DNA of 64,000 nucleotides from Rostratula benghalensis (taxonomy: Eukaryota; Chordata; Aves; Charadriiformes; Rostratulidae). Positions 49,127 to 61,300 of this stretch are shown one piece after another (position 1 is the stretch's first letter; the number at the start of each line of letters is the position of its first letter). The notes below the pieces were generated by a model. It had not been told where the DNA came from. It saw nothing but the letters and a program-made list of their open reading frames with translations, and searched no databases. The DNA lies in contig VXAI01000097.1 in assembly GCA_013399305.1 (NCBI GenBank), positions 102,263 to 166,262 of the forward strand. The letters run 5' to 3'. The position numbers and the translations under genes are program-made.

Positions 49127-49960
49127 ATGACTGGGAAAAGCCAGCACAGATTTACCACAGTAAATCATGGCAGATCAGCCCGATCACCTTCTACAACAAA
49201 GTAGCATCTTCTGTCAACATGGGGAGATCAGTGAACGTTGTTTGCCTGGACTTCAGCAGAGCATCTGACAGTTTCCCACAACCTCCTCCTAGAAAAACTG
49301 GCACGACACAGGCTGGATGGGTGATGGATCTTTCAGCCTTGCTGAAAGGGACCTGGGGATCCTGATGGACAACAAGCTGAACAAGAGTCAGCAGTGGGCT
49401 GCTACTTTAAAAAAAGCAAATCAGATCCTGGGATGCATCTGCAGGGGCATTACTAGCAAAGACAGAGATGTGACCATCCCACTCTACTCAACACTTGACA
49501 GACTTCACCTAGAATACTATGTCCAGTTCTGGTCCTCATAGTTCAAAAGAGATGTGGACAGACTGGAGAGGGTTCAAAGAAGGACCACAAAGATGATCAA
49601 GGGGCTGGAGAACCTGATCTATAACGAAAGATTGAAGGAATTAGGTCTTTTCTGCCCAGAGCAGAGCAAACTCCCAGTGGCCTCACCAGAGTATTCCAGA
49701 GTATCCCCATAAGGGCAGCTCCCTCTTTAGAAGGAGCCATATATAAAAAATAAAGGGCATCAAGTTTTTCATAGTGAAAACAATCATGCACTGGAACAAC
49801 TTCCCCAAGGACGTGGTAGAGTCCCCATTTGGAGCTTTTCAAGGTGTGACTGGACTGCGTGCTAGATAATCTCATCTAGACCCCGTTTTCCTTGAAAGGT
49901 TGAATGAGATGATCTTTTGAGGTCTCTTCCAAACCGGGCTGTTCCATGACTCTATTATTA
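49127..49960 (+). mobile_element. CR1 LINE fragment with internal deletion, reverse transcriptase region to 3' end
   Basis: The longest CR1 piece in the window. Around 49235-49275 it encodes VCLDFSRASD, the reverse transcriptase block normally written as LDFSKAFD, which carries a catalytic Asp. It then jumps at about 49315 to a frame with ERDLGILMDNKLNKSQQ, so the intervening polymerase core, including the YADD-type motif, has been deleted. The rest follows ORF2 to the end with frame breaks. The 3' UTR (GATGATCTTTTGAGGTCTCT, ending CATGACTCTATTATTA) differs from the other copies, suggesting a distinct, older subfamily. It is inactive. Confidence 0.93.
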
Positions 49961-52059
49961 CATATCTCTAGTTCTCACTCTAATATGAAAGGCAACATCA
50001 ATACAACTTTTTTTCAGACAAAAAACCTGAGGAAAAGAAGTGATTTGCCTATCTTTCAATAGGCCTCTAGCAGAATTGGAACTAGAATATACCAAAAATA
50101 TTCAGTAACACTATTTTCAGGTAAATTTTGAAGTGTCATTATGAAGGGATAGTTTCCACTCGTTTATTTTCACTTACGTCCAAATTCACAGATTTGGCCA
50201 GACCAGTGTAGAAAATCTTAAAATTCTTTCAGATTTCCAGTTTCCTGGGGAAACTGTTTACTAAATAATTTCCTCTGTAGCTGACACAGCTAAATAAGAT
50301 CTAAATTTGTCCAGAGCCAATATTTACATGAACAAGTGACAGACCAAAAAATATAAAATGGGAAGAAGAAACAATTTGCTGGGGATAGCAAGGTTTCCAA
50401 AATGAGGCAAATAAATGCAATACCTCATGTAGTAAGATGCTCTTTCAAACAGATGTTGAAAAGAACTTAAACACAATGAGTGAAAGATGTAAACGTGTCT
50501 GCAAGTAAAAGATTTTAAGACATCTGGGGATAATTTTGTAATACATTTCATCTCAAAATGTGTTAGGAAAATGAATGTAGGAAATTATGTTCTTGATAAC
50601 TCTCCATCTAATTAGAGGCTACTGTGCAGCTGACAATCATTTATAATAAATATTTTTTATGAATTTGTCTATATCTGAAAGTACCACACGCAACTATTCC
50701 TAGTACAGCAAAGACATTTAAACTCTATGAAATTGTCAGAGTTCATTGCAACGAATCAAATGTTTACATAAGGTAGGGGGAGCAGCCAAGTTGATACCAG
50801 CAAAAATCATCCCCAGTAAGGGTCTGTAGACTTTTAACTCTTTTGAAAGAAAAACTTTAAATAAAAAGTTAATAACACAATGTTTATAATGAATCCTATA
50901 AATTGTTCGATATAAAAAATAAGGCAATCTGGTCTTTTAAAATAATTTATACAAACTGTACTATTTATGAACAGCATATTTATGAATCTACTAAAAGCTA
51001 TTTTAATTGGAAAACTATTTAAAATTTTATTCACTTAACAAACTTTACTCACTCATCGTTTAAAAATCTCACTTTCCATTATGTCCAGAAGAACTGAGAA
51101 TTATTTTATTACATATTTCAGTTATTGTTTATGATGCCATATGTCCCACCTTAATAACATCTTTTAAGGAGTAATTCCACAAATATCTATTACTGAATGT
51201 ATTATATCTTCTATTACTCCTATCATTTAAGCCAACAAAATACTTATCAAGTACTAGGTCAAATGGAAAGTGTTTGCAAAAGCAAGAATTCCCTAGTATG
51301 AGGAGTACCAGGGATTTACTGTTTTGAATATGTTGCAGGGTTAAGAATAGTGACAGCGAATGAAATATTTAAAGAGCAAATATATTATCTCTCATGTCAA
51401 CTAATTGTATGAGTTCACAGACTGTTTAGTCTTTGTAGCTACATACAGCTCAGTTAACTGAAGGAAGAGTTTGAAATGAACTCATCAATATTTTAACATT
51501 AAATCTTTCATGTCCCTGACTTCTTTGGTTTTTTTGATTTTTTTCTGTCAGCTTTTAATAATAATAAATCAGTACAGTCTGGATGATAACCTATGGGACA
51601 AACAGATGCCTCCATTTCACCTGCTACTCTGAAAGATACAGGGAATGGATGTTACAAAAGTGGACAAAGGTAAACAAGACAATGTGTTCTCCCCTGACTC
51701 AGAGCCCTGCCAGTGCTAGAAAGTTCTGCTACTCCTGTCATTAATGACATTTAAGACATGAAGACTCTTTACTTATGCACAGCTCAGCACAGGGGAGCCA
51801 AAGGGGGAGATACACTACCTTGGTCCACAGAGGAGACTCCTTTCTCCAGGGCTGGTGTTATCTGAACATTGTGCCCGAGAAGTGCTTAGCAGAGCAACAG
51901 TAGAGGAAAGCAGCAATGACTATATTAACAAAGATTCAAAATCTTTCTTGCAATGTATAGGCTTCAGTCACTGCAAGCATAATGGACTATAATTCAAATG
52001 CATTAAAACTTTAAACCTGCATTTAAATAGTAATTATACTGATTAAACTATTGCACATT

Positions 52060-52450
52060 TTTAATATCTGCCTTTTTTCCCCCTTCACAGCAGCTGAGTA
52101 TCTCGCATGATTAAATACCAAACTCTGCAAAGTCCACTGTCTCTAACTACAAATAACATTTTATAATTGCAGTTATTTTAATTTTGAGACATCATGTAAT
52201 CTGTTAAATGCAAAAGTTGAATAAGGCCTTTTGACTTTCAATATGCTGTAGCGAGTCATCTGCGCATTAAATTTTGTGAAAACTCTGTAAAGCCACCATA
52301 AAAAATGAAAATTGCCTTTTTAAAATCACATTTGTATGGAGATGTGTCCCTGTGGTTTCCTCACATCGTCTGCCAATGACAGAATGCACACCAGAGGTAA
52401 ATGGAACTGAGCTGCCCATCTGTGTGCTTTACACACAATTGTGTGCCAAC
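52060..52450. promoter_or_regulatory. Candidate conserved noncoding element or noncoding exon
   Basis: A repeat-free block with mixed composition containing TTTTATAATTGCAG, ATCATGTAATC, GCATTAAATTTTG and CCAATGACAG motifs. It begins with a strong pyrimidine tract and acceptor (TTTTTTCCCCCTTCACAG, to about 52091) and has a donor-like CCAGAG|GTAAAT near 52396. All three frames after the acceptor stop within about 30 bases, so any exon would be noncoding. Whether it is conserved cannot be told from this sequence alone. Confidence 0.25.
52432..52445. repeat. Second copy of palindrome CACACAATTGTGTG
   Basis: Identical to 23285-23298, here followed by a short CA-rich sequence. Confidence 0.9.
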
Positions 52451-54886
52451 AGCTAAGAACTATACACACACATATAGATGTATGTAACATCAAGCTTCTT
52501 CCCCCTGGAAAATACTGTTTGAAAAGTAAAACCGCAATAGTAGTCCATGACTGTCATATAAATTAACAACGCATCAGTTGCAGCACCATTTGCAACTTTG
52601 GGGCAGAAAGCATTAATATCACATTGCCTCCAAAGCCCTGCCAAAAGGAACATGTGTTGTCAGGGCAGACTTCAGTGGAGAACAGAGCTTGACAAGAAAG
52701 CACTGATTCCACCCTCTTGGTGAGAATCACTTGCCAATTATGTGCTACCAGTTAGAGGAATTTCTGAATTGCATAAATTAATTGTTAAATGTATAAAAAA
52801 AATTTAAAAATAAATTCGTGCTCTAACCTTTTATTGCTTTATTCTAGACTCAAGAGCTAGCCCTTTTCCATGGATTGCATTAATATCCAAGAAGGTATGG
52901 CCCAGATTAATGTTAATTTGGATTGAGTTTAGATAGAAAATTAAAGCGGATTTTGATTGTATCCTGCTACAGTAGTGTTCTAACTGCCATCTTTAACATG
53001 AGTAAGTCAGGTATATTTGCAATTAAAAAGTTGAAAATACTGAAAAAAGCAACTAAAATTTAATTTTCTTACTTTAGTACTTAATCTATACCTCTTTATA
53101 TATCGATAGTTGGCATGTATCAATAAAAGCATATTTCCTGAACATCAAAATAGTCAGGCCCTAAATTAGTTCATTACTTGTTGGCCTACTTCCAACATTT
53201 TTTCATGAGATCTTTCATTCTCTATTGTTTAGAGCAAAAATTTTCAAGTGAGATATGGTTCCATCTCACATACAGAGAAATGCTCTTACTGCTAAATTTA
53301 AAGGTAACTTTCACAAGATATAAAACATCCATAGTAAGTCACATACACTCCTTAAAGTGAACAGATCAACACTGACAAATCTCAGCACCCCACCAAGTGA
53401 GGGTCTAATGTCTAAAGCTCCTCTCTTCACAGCTTTAGGTTCACTAGTTTCTCCTAAAAGCTGTTTCACTCTATTATAAGCTGATTTGCTAACGTCCAAA
53501 GAAATCCTAAACCTCGCCAAATACATGATTTTTCAATAACTATAGTATTGCTTTTTATTGTCTGTGTGTCATCCATTGGCCTGTTCAGTATCACTTTTGC
53601 CCCAGAAAAGTTGTTTGACTGTCTTCACGAAAGCTAGCATTTCAACTCAACTTAGACTGATCCTTCTTCACTACAAATGTATGTATTTAATATTACAAAA
53701 TACAGGGTCAGTGTAATAGACAGAATAAAGCATACAAGACTTGTACTAAAGGAAGTGTTCTTATCCCATCAAACATCTCAAATGTGGTAGGTAACATGAC
53801 TCAATACTGAGCTATTATTGTTTATAGGACGTAGGGCTAATTTTGCAAGTATCATTTACTTTAATGATACCATATCAGTAGCAAACTGACCAGATGTAAA
53901 ACACGGAGAGGTCCAGATCTTAAATTATGTAGATAAAGAAAGGTGGAAGGCAGACACTAACAGGTAATGACAGACAATTCCATTCTTTGTAGCCAGATCT
54001 AGGCAAAACACATGGAACAACACTGTAAAGACTCCTTGCACTGATTAGAATTACTAAATAGATTGATGCATGCTCACAAGCAGGCTATTCACTGGGAAGG
54101 ATTAGCACAGCAGCAGAATTTGGTACAGAATGCCCAAGGACAGGACCTGGCAGTATAGAGGTGTCCTTCCTGCCTACACACGACCTGCTGGCTTCACCAG
54201 TGCTGCTGTGTGAACAGCCACCAGCTTGGCTGTAAGCCCACCATGCATCTCTGACTGCTCTTCTGCCTGTTCCGTCTTACACCTCCTTTTCTGACTGTCT
54301 CCTTAAGTCATTATCCCACCTACCAGGCAAGTGAGGATGATCTTAAGGGTGAAACTGTGATATGCAAATTAAGTTTCTTCACCTAAATTGAGACTTTCAC
54401 AATATAGATCTTTAAATATCCTACCTGTCTACATTCAGCTGATAGCCAATGGAGAGTAATGGATCCTTCTGGAAATGCTACTTACCATTTCTCACAAGGC
54501 ATGTCTGGGAATGGTTATGTGAATTGCCCTCAGAAATTTAGGTTTCCATGCATTACTCATAGAGGAAACCTAGATAAATAGCTCAGATGTAAACACCTGC
54601 ATGGTGATGGATATATCAGGTGAGATGAAGCTCATCTGTCCCTACATTTTGTCATTACAGTGTAGATCATGTATCCAGAATTGTCTAGAGAGGCCAAAGA
54701 GCCCTACCACCGTATTGTGGGTTGTTTTGCCAATGCAGGTACTACAAAAGACACTTTAAATAATACCTGCTAAGGAGTCAAATTAAAGCTTGCTGTACAG
54801 AGTGCCATATAGAGACAAGCTGGCAAGATTCTTGAAACCAGCCAGTCCCTAAAGAAGTGTGAGGAGAATCCCATAAATTGACCACT

Positions 54887-55230
54887 TGACTTCATTAATG
54901 TTTATAAATATGTAAAGGGTGAGTGTCAGGAGGATGGAGCCAGGCTCTTCTCAGTGACAGCCTATGATAGGATAAGGGGCAATGGGTACAAGTTGGAACA
55001 CAAGAGGTTCCATTTAAATATGAGGAAAAACTTCTTCACAGTGAGGGTGACGGAGCACTGGAATGGGCTGCCCAGAGAGGTTGTGGAGTCTCCTTCTCTG
55101 GAGACGTTCAAGAACCGTCTGGACACGTTCCTGTGTGGCCTGATCTAGGTGTTCCTGTTCTGGCAGGGGGATTGGACTAGATGATCTTTCAAGGTCCCTT
55201 CCAATCCCTGATAGTCTGTGATTCTGTGAC
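54887..55230 (+). mobile_element. CR1 LINE fragment, ORF2 C-terminus and 3' end, comparatively well preserved
   Basis: The segment begins at ACTTCATTAATGTTTATAAA, continues through AAGGGTGAGTGTCAGGAGGA and an open frame ending [20 protein letters not shown] and [18 protein letters not shown], then the 3' UTR with TGATCTAGGTGTTCCTGTTC and the tail CTGTGATTCTGTGA. The last 60 or so codons of ORF2 are intact, which makes this the least decayed copy here, but it is 5'-truncated to about 345 bases. Confidence 0.95.
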
Positions 55231-55791
55231 AAACAATACTGACAGCCCAATCTTTTAACAGGTCATAAGAAGAAAGAGATAAAAATAGCTTCCTTACAGC
55301 TCTTTATTTTTCTCTGGGCAGTAACTTTTGTCTCTCATAGGATATGTCTCTATTAAAATATTTTTTATTTTTACCTATGTGTTTGACCCCATGTTTATAA
55401 CATAGCACAAAAAAAAAAAAAAACCCAAACCACAAAACAAAAAAAGATGGCTTTGAATCCATCAAAATTTTACAGTTACATACTACCTGTGATTAATTAT
55501 ACTCCAGCAAATATATTTTTCAGTAATGAAGAACGAGACGGTCTTTTATTATTCCACCACAACAGTCAAGTAGTTTACTACATATGAGGAGCATCTGAGA
55601 TAAAGGATACCGTGGTGGATTGAGACTACCAAATGAGTGAACATTAAGCTCCTAATTACCAGAATATAATTTCAGAATTAAAATTGTAATTCAACATCCA
55701 AACCTCTGTGACATACTGGCATACTAACATTTAAAGCATTTGATCTCCTCCCATTAAAAAATACTGATATTAGGGCATTAATTTACCTGAC

Positions 55792-55856
55792 AAAAAAAAA
55801 AAAAAAAACTCCACCCAACTAGAATTATTCTTAATACAATAACTTTTTTTTTTTTT
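55792..55856. repeat. Poly(A) and poly(T) pair
   Basis: About 17 A (55792-55808) and 13 T (55844-55856) 35 bases apart form an inverted pair. Confidence 0.85.
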
Positions 55857-58173
55857 CCAGAACAGAAGGATCATACAAGAATTATTGGGAAATAATTACA
55901 GCAGAATAACTTATTCTGGTCCATTTACCTTCTATAGACAAAACTTTGCTCTAATGTAATTCTACTGACTCCAGAAGTTCTCTCAATTTTCCCCAAGTGA
56001 AAGATAAGACTCAAGCTCATTCTGTTCTGATCATCTTCATGTTACACCTATAAAATGGTCTTCAGTTGCTAATCTTTGCTGTCTCTAGACTTAGAAGTTC
56101 AATTCATCAAACTAAATCATCCAGTAGAGAAATTTTCAAAACACCTTTGGATCTAATGACATGACATACCTTTATACCCTTCAGTTTTTTGCTAAACTTG
56201 AAATCATCTCTACACAGAATATATATGCACTACATTCTTCAGTGTCAATTTGGAACATAAATGTGATCATCCCTCTTATCTAAGGGAAATATAGGACAAG
56301 GAATGGAAGACTGGCATTTCAGAAAGATGCACATTTTTTAAGGAAGCAAAAGGAACCATATTTGCTTCGAGGAGCTATTTTTTTACATGTGTTAGTAGGA
56401 CACAGATTGTCAGTCATTGTCTGCATCCATTTTGAAGGCCTCCTGGAAATGCCTGACATTACACCTATCAGGTTCCAAAATCAACCAGATTACATGATAG
56501 AGGGCTCAGAAGGTGAGGTATGTGAGAAATGTTATTTCCCTGTCAGGCAAGTAGATCAGCTAAATTGGAAGCAATGGCTTAGATGTCATGGTGCAAATTG
56601 CATCAAATCTGAAATGCTACAGTTGATCTAAACAATCTAATGTGTGTCTGTGAAAAACTCCAAAACTCCATTTGACATGCAGAAGGCATTGTAAATATTT
56701 ATAACTAATTGTTATTTGCATAAAATATAAACAATAATGAACTAACTGAAGTGATATGTAAAAGTGGTATATATGCAAAGATACTTTGCCACTTATACCA
56801 TTGCTGTCTCACAATGACCTTAGCCACATCAGAACCAATCCCAGGATCTGCAAACCTTTTAATCCAACTCCCTATATATCTACATATTAATGGGTAACTT
56901 ATTGCCATTCGCATGAAAATTACCAAAAAAAAGTCAGCATTCTGTGTTTAGATTCTATGTAAATCAAACTTAACACAGGTCAGTGCTCCCTATTGATTTC
57001 AGTTAGAGGAACCCCTGTTTGCGTCAGTTAAATAAGAGCAGAAACAAGCCTAATCAATAGCTACTAATCTTAAATATCTCTGCAAGAAGTACTGGTATTA
57101 CAAAATAAAACACTGCCAAGGTTTGGTTTGTGCATATGTGTGTGCGTGCACAATTAACTGCAAGAACCTGAATTTGGGATTTCATGTGTGAAATCTCAGA
57201 GAAATATGTAAAATATATGTCAGCAAGTTGCAGCCCTCATAATTACATAATTCCAGATGATGATGGAAAATACAGTATATTATCAAATGGTTAATGCTTA
57301 AAAAAATGCAGCATTTCACAAAGGGTTTAAAGTCACATTCCAGAGACAATCTTAATTCTTACATCTTCTGATGTCTGAGTAGTTGACTTTGAGACATGAA
57401 TAACATTGATGTAGTATATTTTTAGCTTATTTCTTACAGGAACAAAACACAGATCATTGCTTTGGATGTCTGTCTTTCCATCTGGCACTCCTTAACTGTT
57501 TAATCTTTTGGACAATTTAATCTGAAAAAACGTAGCCCATTGTTTTCCTACAAGTTCCATAAAAATGTGTTGTTAACTAAAGACTTTTACTAAAAGTGAG
57601 ATCCAGGGAAAACAGAGCTCGTAACACATGTTCTGACAGCAACCATCTGGCCAGTCAGATACGCATCTTGGCCAGGTGATCAATATATGAACAACTCTAA
57701 ATAAGCCACAGTATGTGCCTACTCTTGCCTACAAGTTTTCCCATACGGAGAGAGCTAAACTTATTGCAGCAGGAAAGAAGGAAAATTAAGGATAAAGGAT
57801 ACAAATCCTCAAAAAAACAAGTGTCGTTATTTCTGCTTCCCACAGAATAAACTGTTTTCCATGTATTTTTATTCACCATCGCCAGAGAAAACAAATCCTT
57901 AAGCACTGGTGAAAGAGCGTTTGCTCTTTCTAATGTATTTTCAATCTCTTATATTTACATACAAAGTGCACACAACCCACAGAGGAAAAATATTTCTCAC
58001 TCTAATGCCACCAAAGTAGGTTCTGAGCACATGGGAAATGGTGCTTTGTCTTCACGCGGGGGAAATATGGAGTGTGTGCGCATGTGTCTGCATCACCTGC
58101 TCAAGGCATTCAGAGTCTGGTGGTAATATATTCAGTTCTACAGACACCGCTGATTTCTTCTCTTGTCTTGCAG

Positions 58174-58328
58174 AAGGGAGAGCACAGCAAGCTTGATGCA
58201 GCCCTACGGCAACAACAGTGACTATGGAGTGTGAACAAATGACACTTTCTCTTTCCCCATTTCCTTTTTCCACTGAGTTGGAAGGAAATTGATTATTTCA
58301 CTGTGATTCTTCTCTTGCTATGATAGTG
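58174..58328 (+). other. Candidate 155-nt exon ending in a possible start codon
   Basis: The best paired splice signals in the window. A CTGAT branch-point-like sequence about 20 bases before the AG and the tract TTCTTCTCTTGTCTTGCAG precede the segment, and GTG|GTAAGA follows it (58326-58334). The body has a 12-codon ATG frame (58196-58234, MQPYGNNSDYGV) that would act as an upstream ORF. It ends with ATG-ATA-GTG (58320-58328) exactly at the donor, so a main reading frame could start Met-Ile-Val and continue in a later exon outside the window. This fits a second 5' exon of the gene whose first exon is at 1-646. The protein cannot be identified. Confidence 0.35.
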
Positions 58329-61300
58329 GTAAGAATTTGATTTATTTATTTATTAGGAAAGACAGATAGCGTGTGTTTGTAATTTCAAATTCTTTCAAAT
58401 GAGACCTGAAGCTGCTCAACACCATGAAAATTATTCAGTACCTGAAACTAAACATCAAAAATCTGAGGCACTCAAAAGAACCCAACGCTTTGCTTAGTCA
58501 TATCCACAGAGTGAAGAAATAAAATTGACCTCTCTGCTCGTAATCTTGCTATATCATCTACTTTAAAACTTTACTTCTGTAATTGTTGACATAAAGTATC
58601 ATTGAAACCTGATTATTTTAATCAGGCTGATTAAAAAAAAAATACACTGGACTCAGCAATATAAAATAGCTTAGGTACCATAAAATTTACACAGAGTTCT
58701 GTGAATTACAATTGTAGTTGTGTGAATTTTTTGCAGAGAAGATGAGGAAAACAAGTCTTGCAATGGTTGAACACAAAACATTCTGCTTCATAGTTTCATG
58801 AATGGCAAAGATAAATCATGAAGACAACTAGAAATAAGAAAAACTGTTGGCATGGAAACATAACAGTTAAAAACTTCCCATGGTTTCTCAAAACATCAAA
58901 TTTTGATAACTAGGTTGGATTCCCTGCTCCTCATAGTAAACTATTTGGTGAAACAAGTGCTGGCATGAATCTTTGACAACACATCATCTTCAGTGGTTGA
59001 GCAAAGCCATATGTCTACACTGCACTGTAGTACAAGAAGAGAAATTTCTCAAATTCCTTGGACAGCACAGGGAGGGAAAAAACATCAACATTATCATATA
59101 AAACTTAGATTTTGGACATCCTGTCATTTTTGACAAAGGTATCACTTGGGGTTTACAAAATCTCGTCCAGCCTTACAGTGGCTCAAACATAAGTTAAATC
59201 CATCTCATCTTTTGTATGTGGAAAAACAACCATTTAAATTCTTTTCACTCTAATGTTCCCAGCAGTATAAATTTCTGCTAGTCACACTTTTTCCCAGTAG
59301 ATAGTTATTGTATAAATTGTGTCCCTGACTAATTGGGAAAAAAAAAAAAAAGTATTCCAACACCTGCACATCTGGATGTACCATTACTGAGTTATTTCAA
59401 GAGGAAAAAGGATTAGGAAGACATTCCAAAGAGCCTGCCATCAGTGTTACAAATTGGCTTCTGCTTATACCAGCTATTTTGTCTGCTCAGTGCTCTATAG
59501 GGTTGGCTCAGATGAATGGAGAGTTCTCTGTGAAATCAGCCAGAGAAGCATGCTTGCAAGAAGCACAATATTCCCTCATCAAACCTTTTCTGAGCGGCTG
59601 CCATAGCAAAATGGAGAATAGTACAACAACTCAGATGAGGCTTGGTACTTAATATACCTATAACATAAACACACATCTTCTCCAGCATAATTCTAATCAT
59701 CTTCGGAATCATCTGTAGAACAAAGCAGCTTAAACGGGAGATTAGCCAACTTTAAAACAGGAGCCATTTCATTGTCTCCTCTTACAAGAAAGCAGCAATG
59801 GCCTAGATGGAGGAGAGGGTTCTGACACTATAGATTTGGCAAAACTACTAAGGAATTATACATTATTTTCATTTTTAGAGATGGGAAGAAATAATAAGAA
59901 TTTTCACAAGTAGGTAATTTCTGTTTGGGTACTGCTGGGTTTGCAGAGGTAGAAATATCTCCAGGATCTCCACATTTTATCCTAATTCACCACAAGGAAA
60001 AACAGTCTGGTAAAGTACAAACATACCAAAATTCCTTTAAGTCTGTTGCTAAATAGGGATTCTTAAAATGCCTTATGGCCTCAGAGTCAAGGATATCTCT
60101 TTTTTTCTCTTTTTTTCTTTTCTTTTTGCAAACCCAAATGTATGTCACACAGGAGTATTTTATTTTACAACAACTAGTTTTCATATGAAGAAAAGATTGT
60201 GTCTAGCCTCAAGCGTGGCTGCTGTATTTAAAATCAGGGAAACATATTTCAAGTATACTCTAAAACTGGGGGCGGTGGGGCTTTTGCTTTGCAGTAGATC
60301 CCTGTGTGAAGTGCCTAAGTGTAGATGGTAACATTTCTCACCATTATCTTTCCTCAAGGCCAGCATCGTGAAAAGTACCGTGATACTGTAACAGGAGAGT
60401 AGAAAAATAAATGATACCACCCAAATCCCTAAGAGAGGAGTTGCAACCAATCATTATCTTTGGAAGAGACGGAAAATAACTGCTACACTTAAATGTGAAT
60501 GACACTAGAACGACACTTTTCTTTCCAATGCAAGGTCCATATATTGTCACACTTACAAGTAATGATAATAGAAATCTGCAGACAAACTGCTTAGTAATTC
60601 TTATACCCTAATCTGTAATCACATCAGAAAGCTAGATCAGAAAAAAATATCTTCGGGCTCCTTAGAATTTTATTCTCTTCTTCAAATGCACATGTAAATC
60701 AATCAATAGAAGTAATATATGCATCATATTATTAAAAGAAAATAGACTCTTCAGTAGTTTCAGCAGATGTTTTACTCAAGGAAGGAAGGATCATTTTTGC
60801 TAGCTTGGCTGCTTAACATTTAAATGTAATGTTCCTGAAATGTATCTTGTCTTTATAAAGAAATAAAATACCAGTAGAGCAACATAAAATTGTACTAAAC
60901 AACATGAGAATAAGATTAAAATCGCTGTCAAAATATTTTTTAAATGTTTCTTCTATATAGCCTTCTAGCTTAACTCTTTAGAAACTGAACAATAAAAATC
61001 TAGAATATTGGAATTCATCATCCATATTTGGAAAGACTGACAGATTGGAGTATCTTTCTTTCTATCTGAGGAAAGCTCATTTGATTAACTGCTTAGTTGG
61101 GTGAACCATTAGCTAAAGTTTTGACCTGTAATATAATTAAAGAACACTGCAAAAAATGGCTATTAATTAATCCTGCTGCATGAATAAAATATAAGTTGAC
61201 ATATAGGACATTCCGCTGATACTTGCATTAGCCACCCCTTCACAGGTTTCTAGGGATAAATGGGTAAGTCCTAGTGATCACTGCACTAAACATATGCATG

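Larger units (their letters stand above)
49961..54886. other. AT-rich noncoding stretch with a candidate conserved element
   Basis: No gene or repeat family was recognised outside the element at 52060-52450. A GC-richer patch at about 54100-54330 has no recognisable family. Confidence 0.6.

Noticed and set aside
55841..55860. T13-CCAG acceptor-like sequence
   Set aside because: Most simply a poly(T) tract paired with the nearby poly(A); no plausible donor follows.
61241..61267. Acceptor CCCCTTCACAG and donor GG|GTAAGT about 18 bases apart
   Set aside because: The implied exon is too short for normal recognition and has no supporting context.
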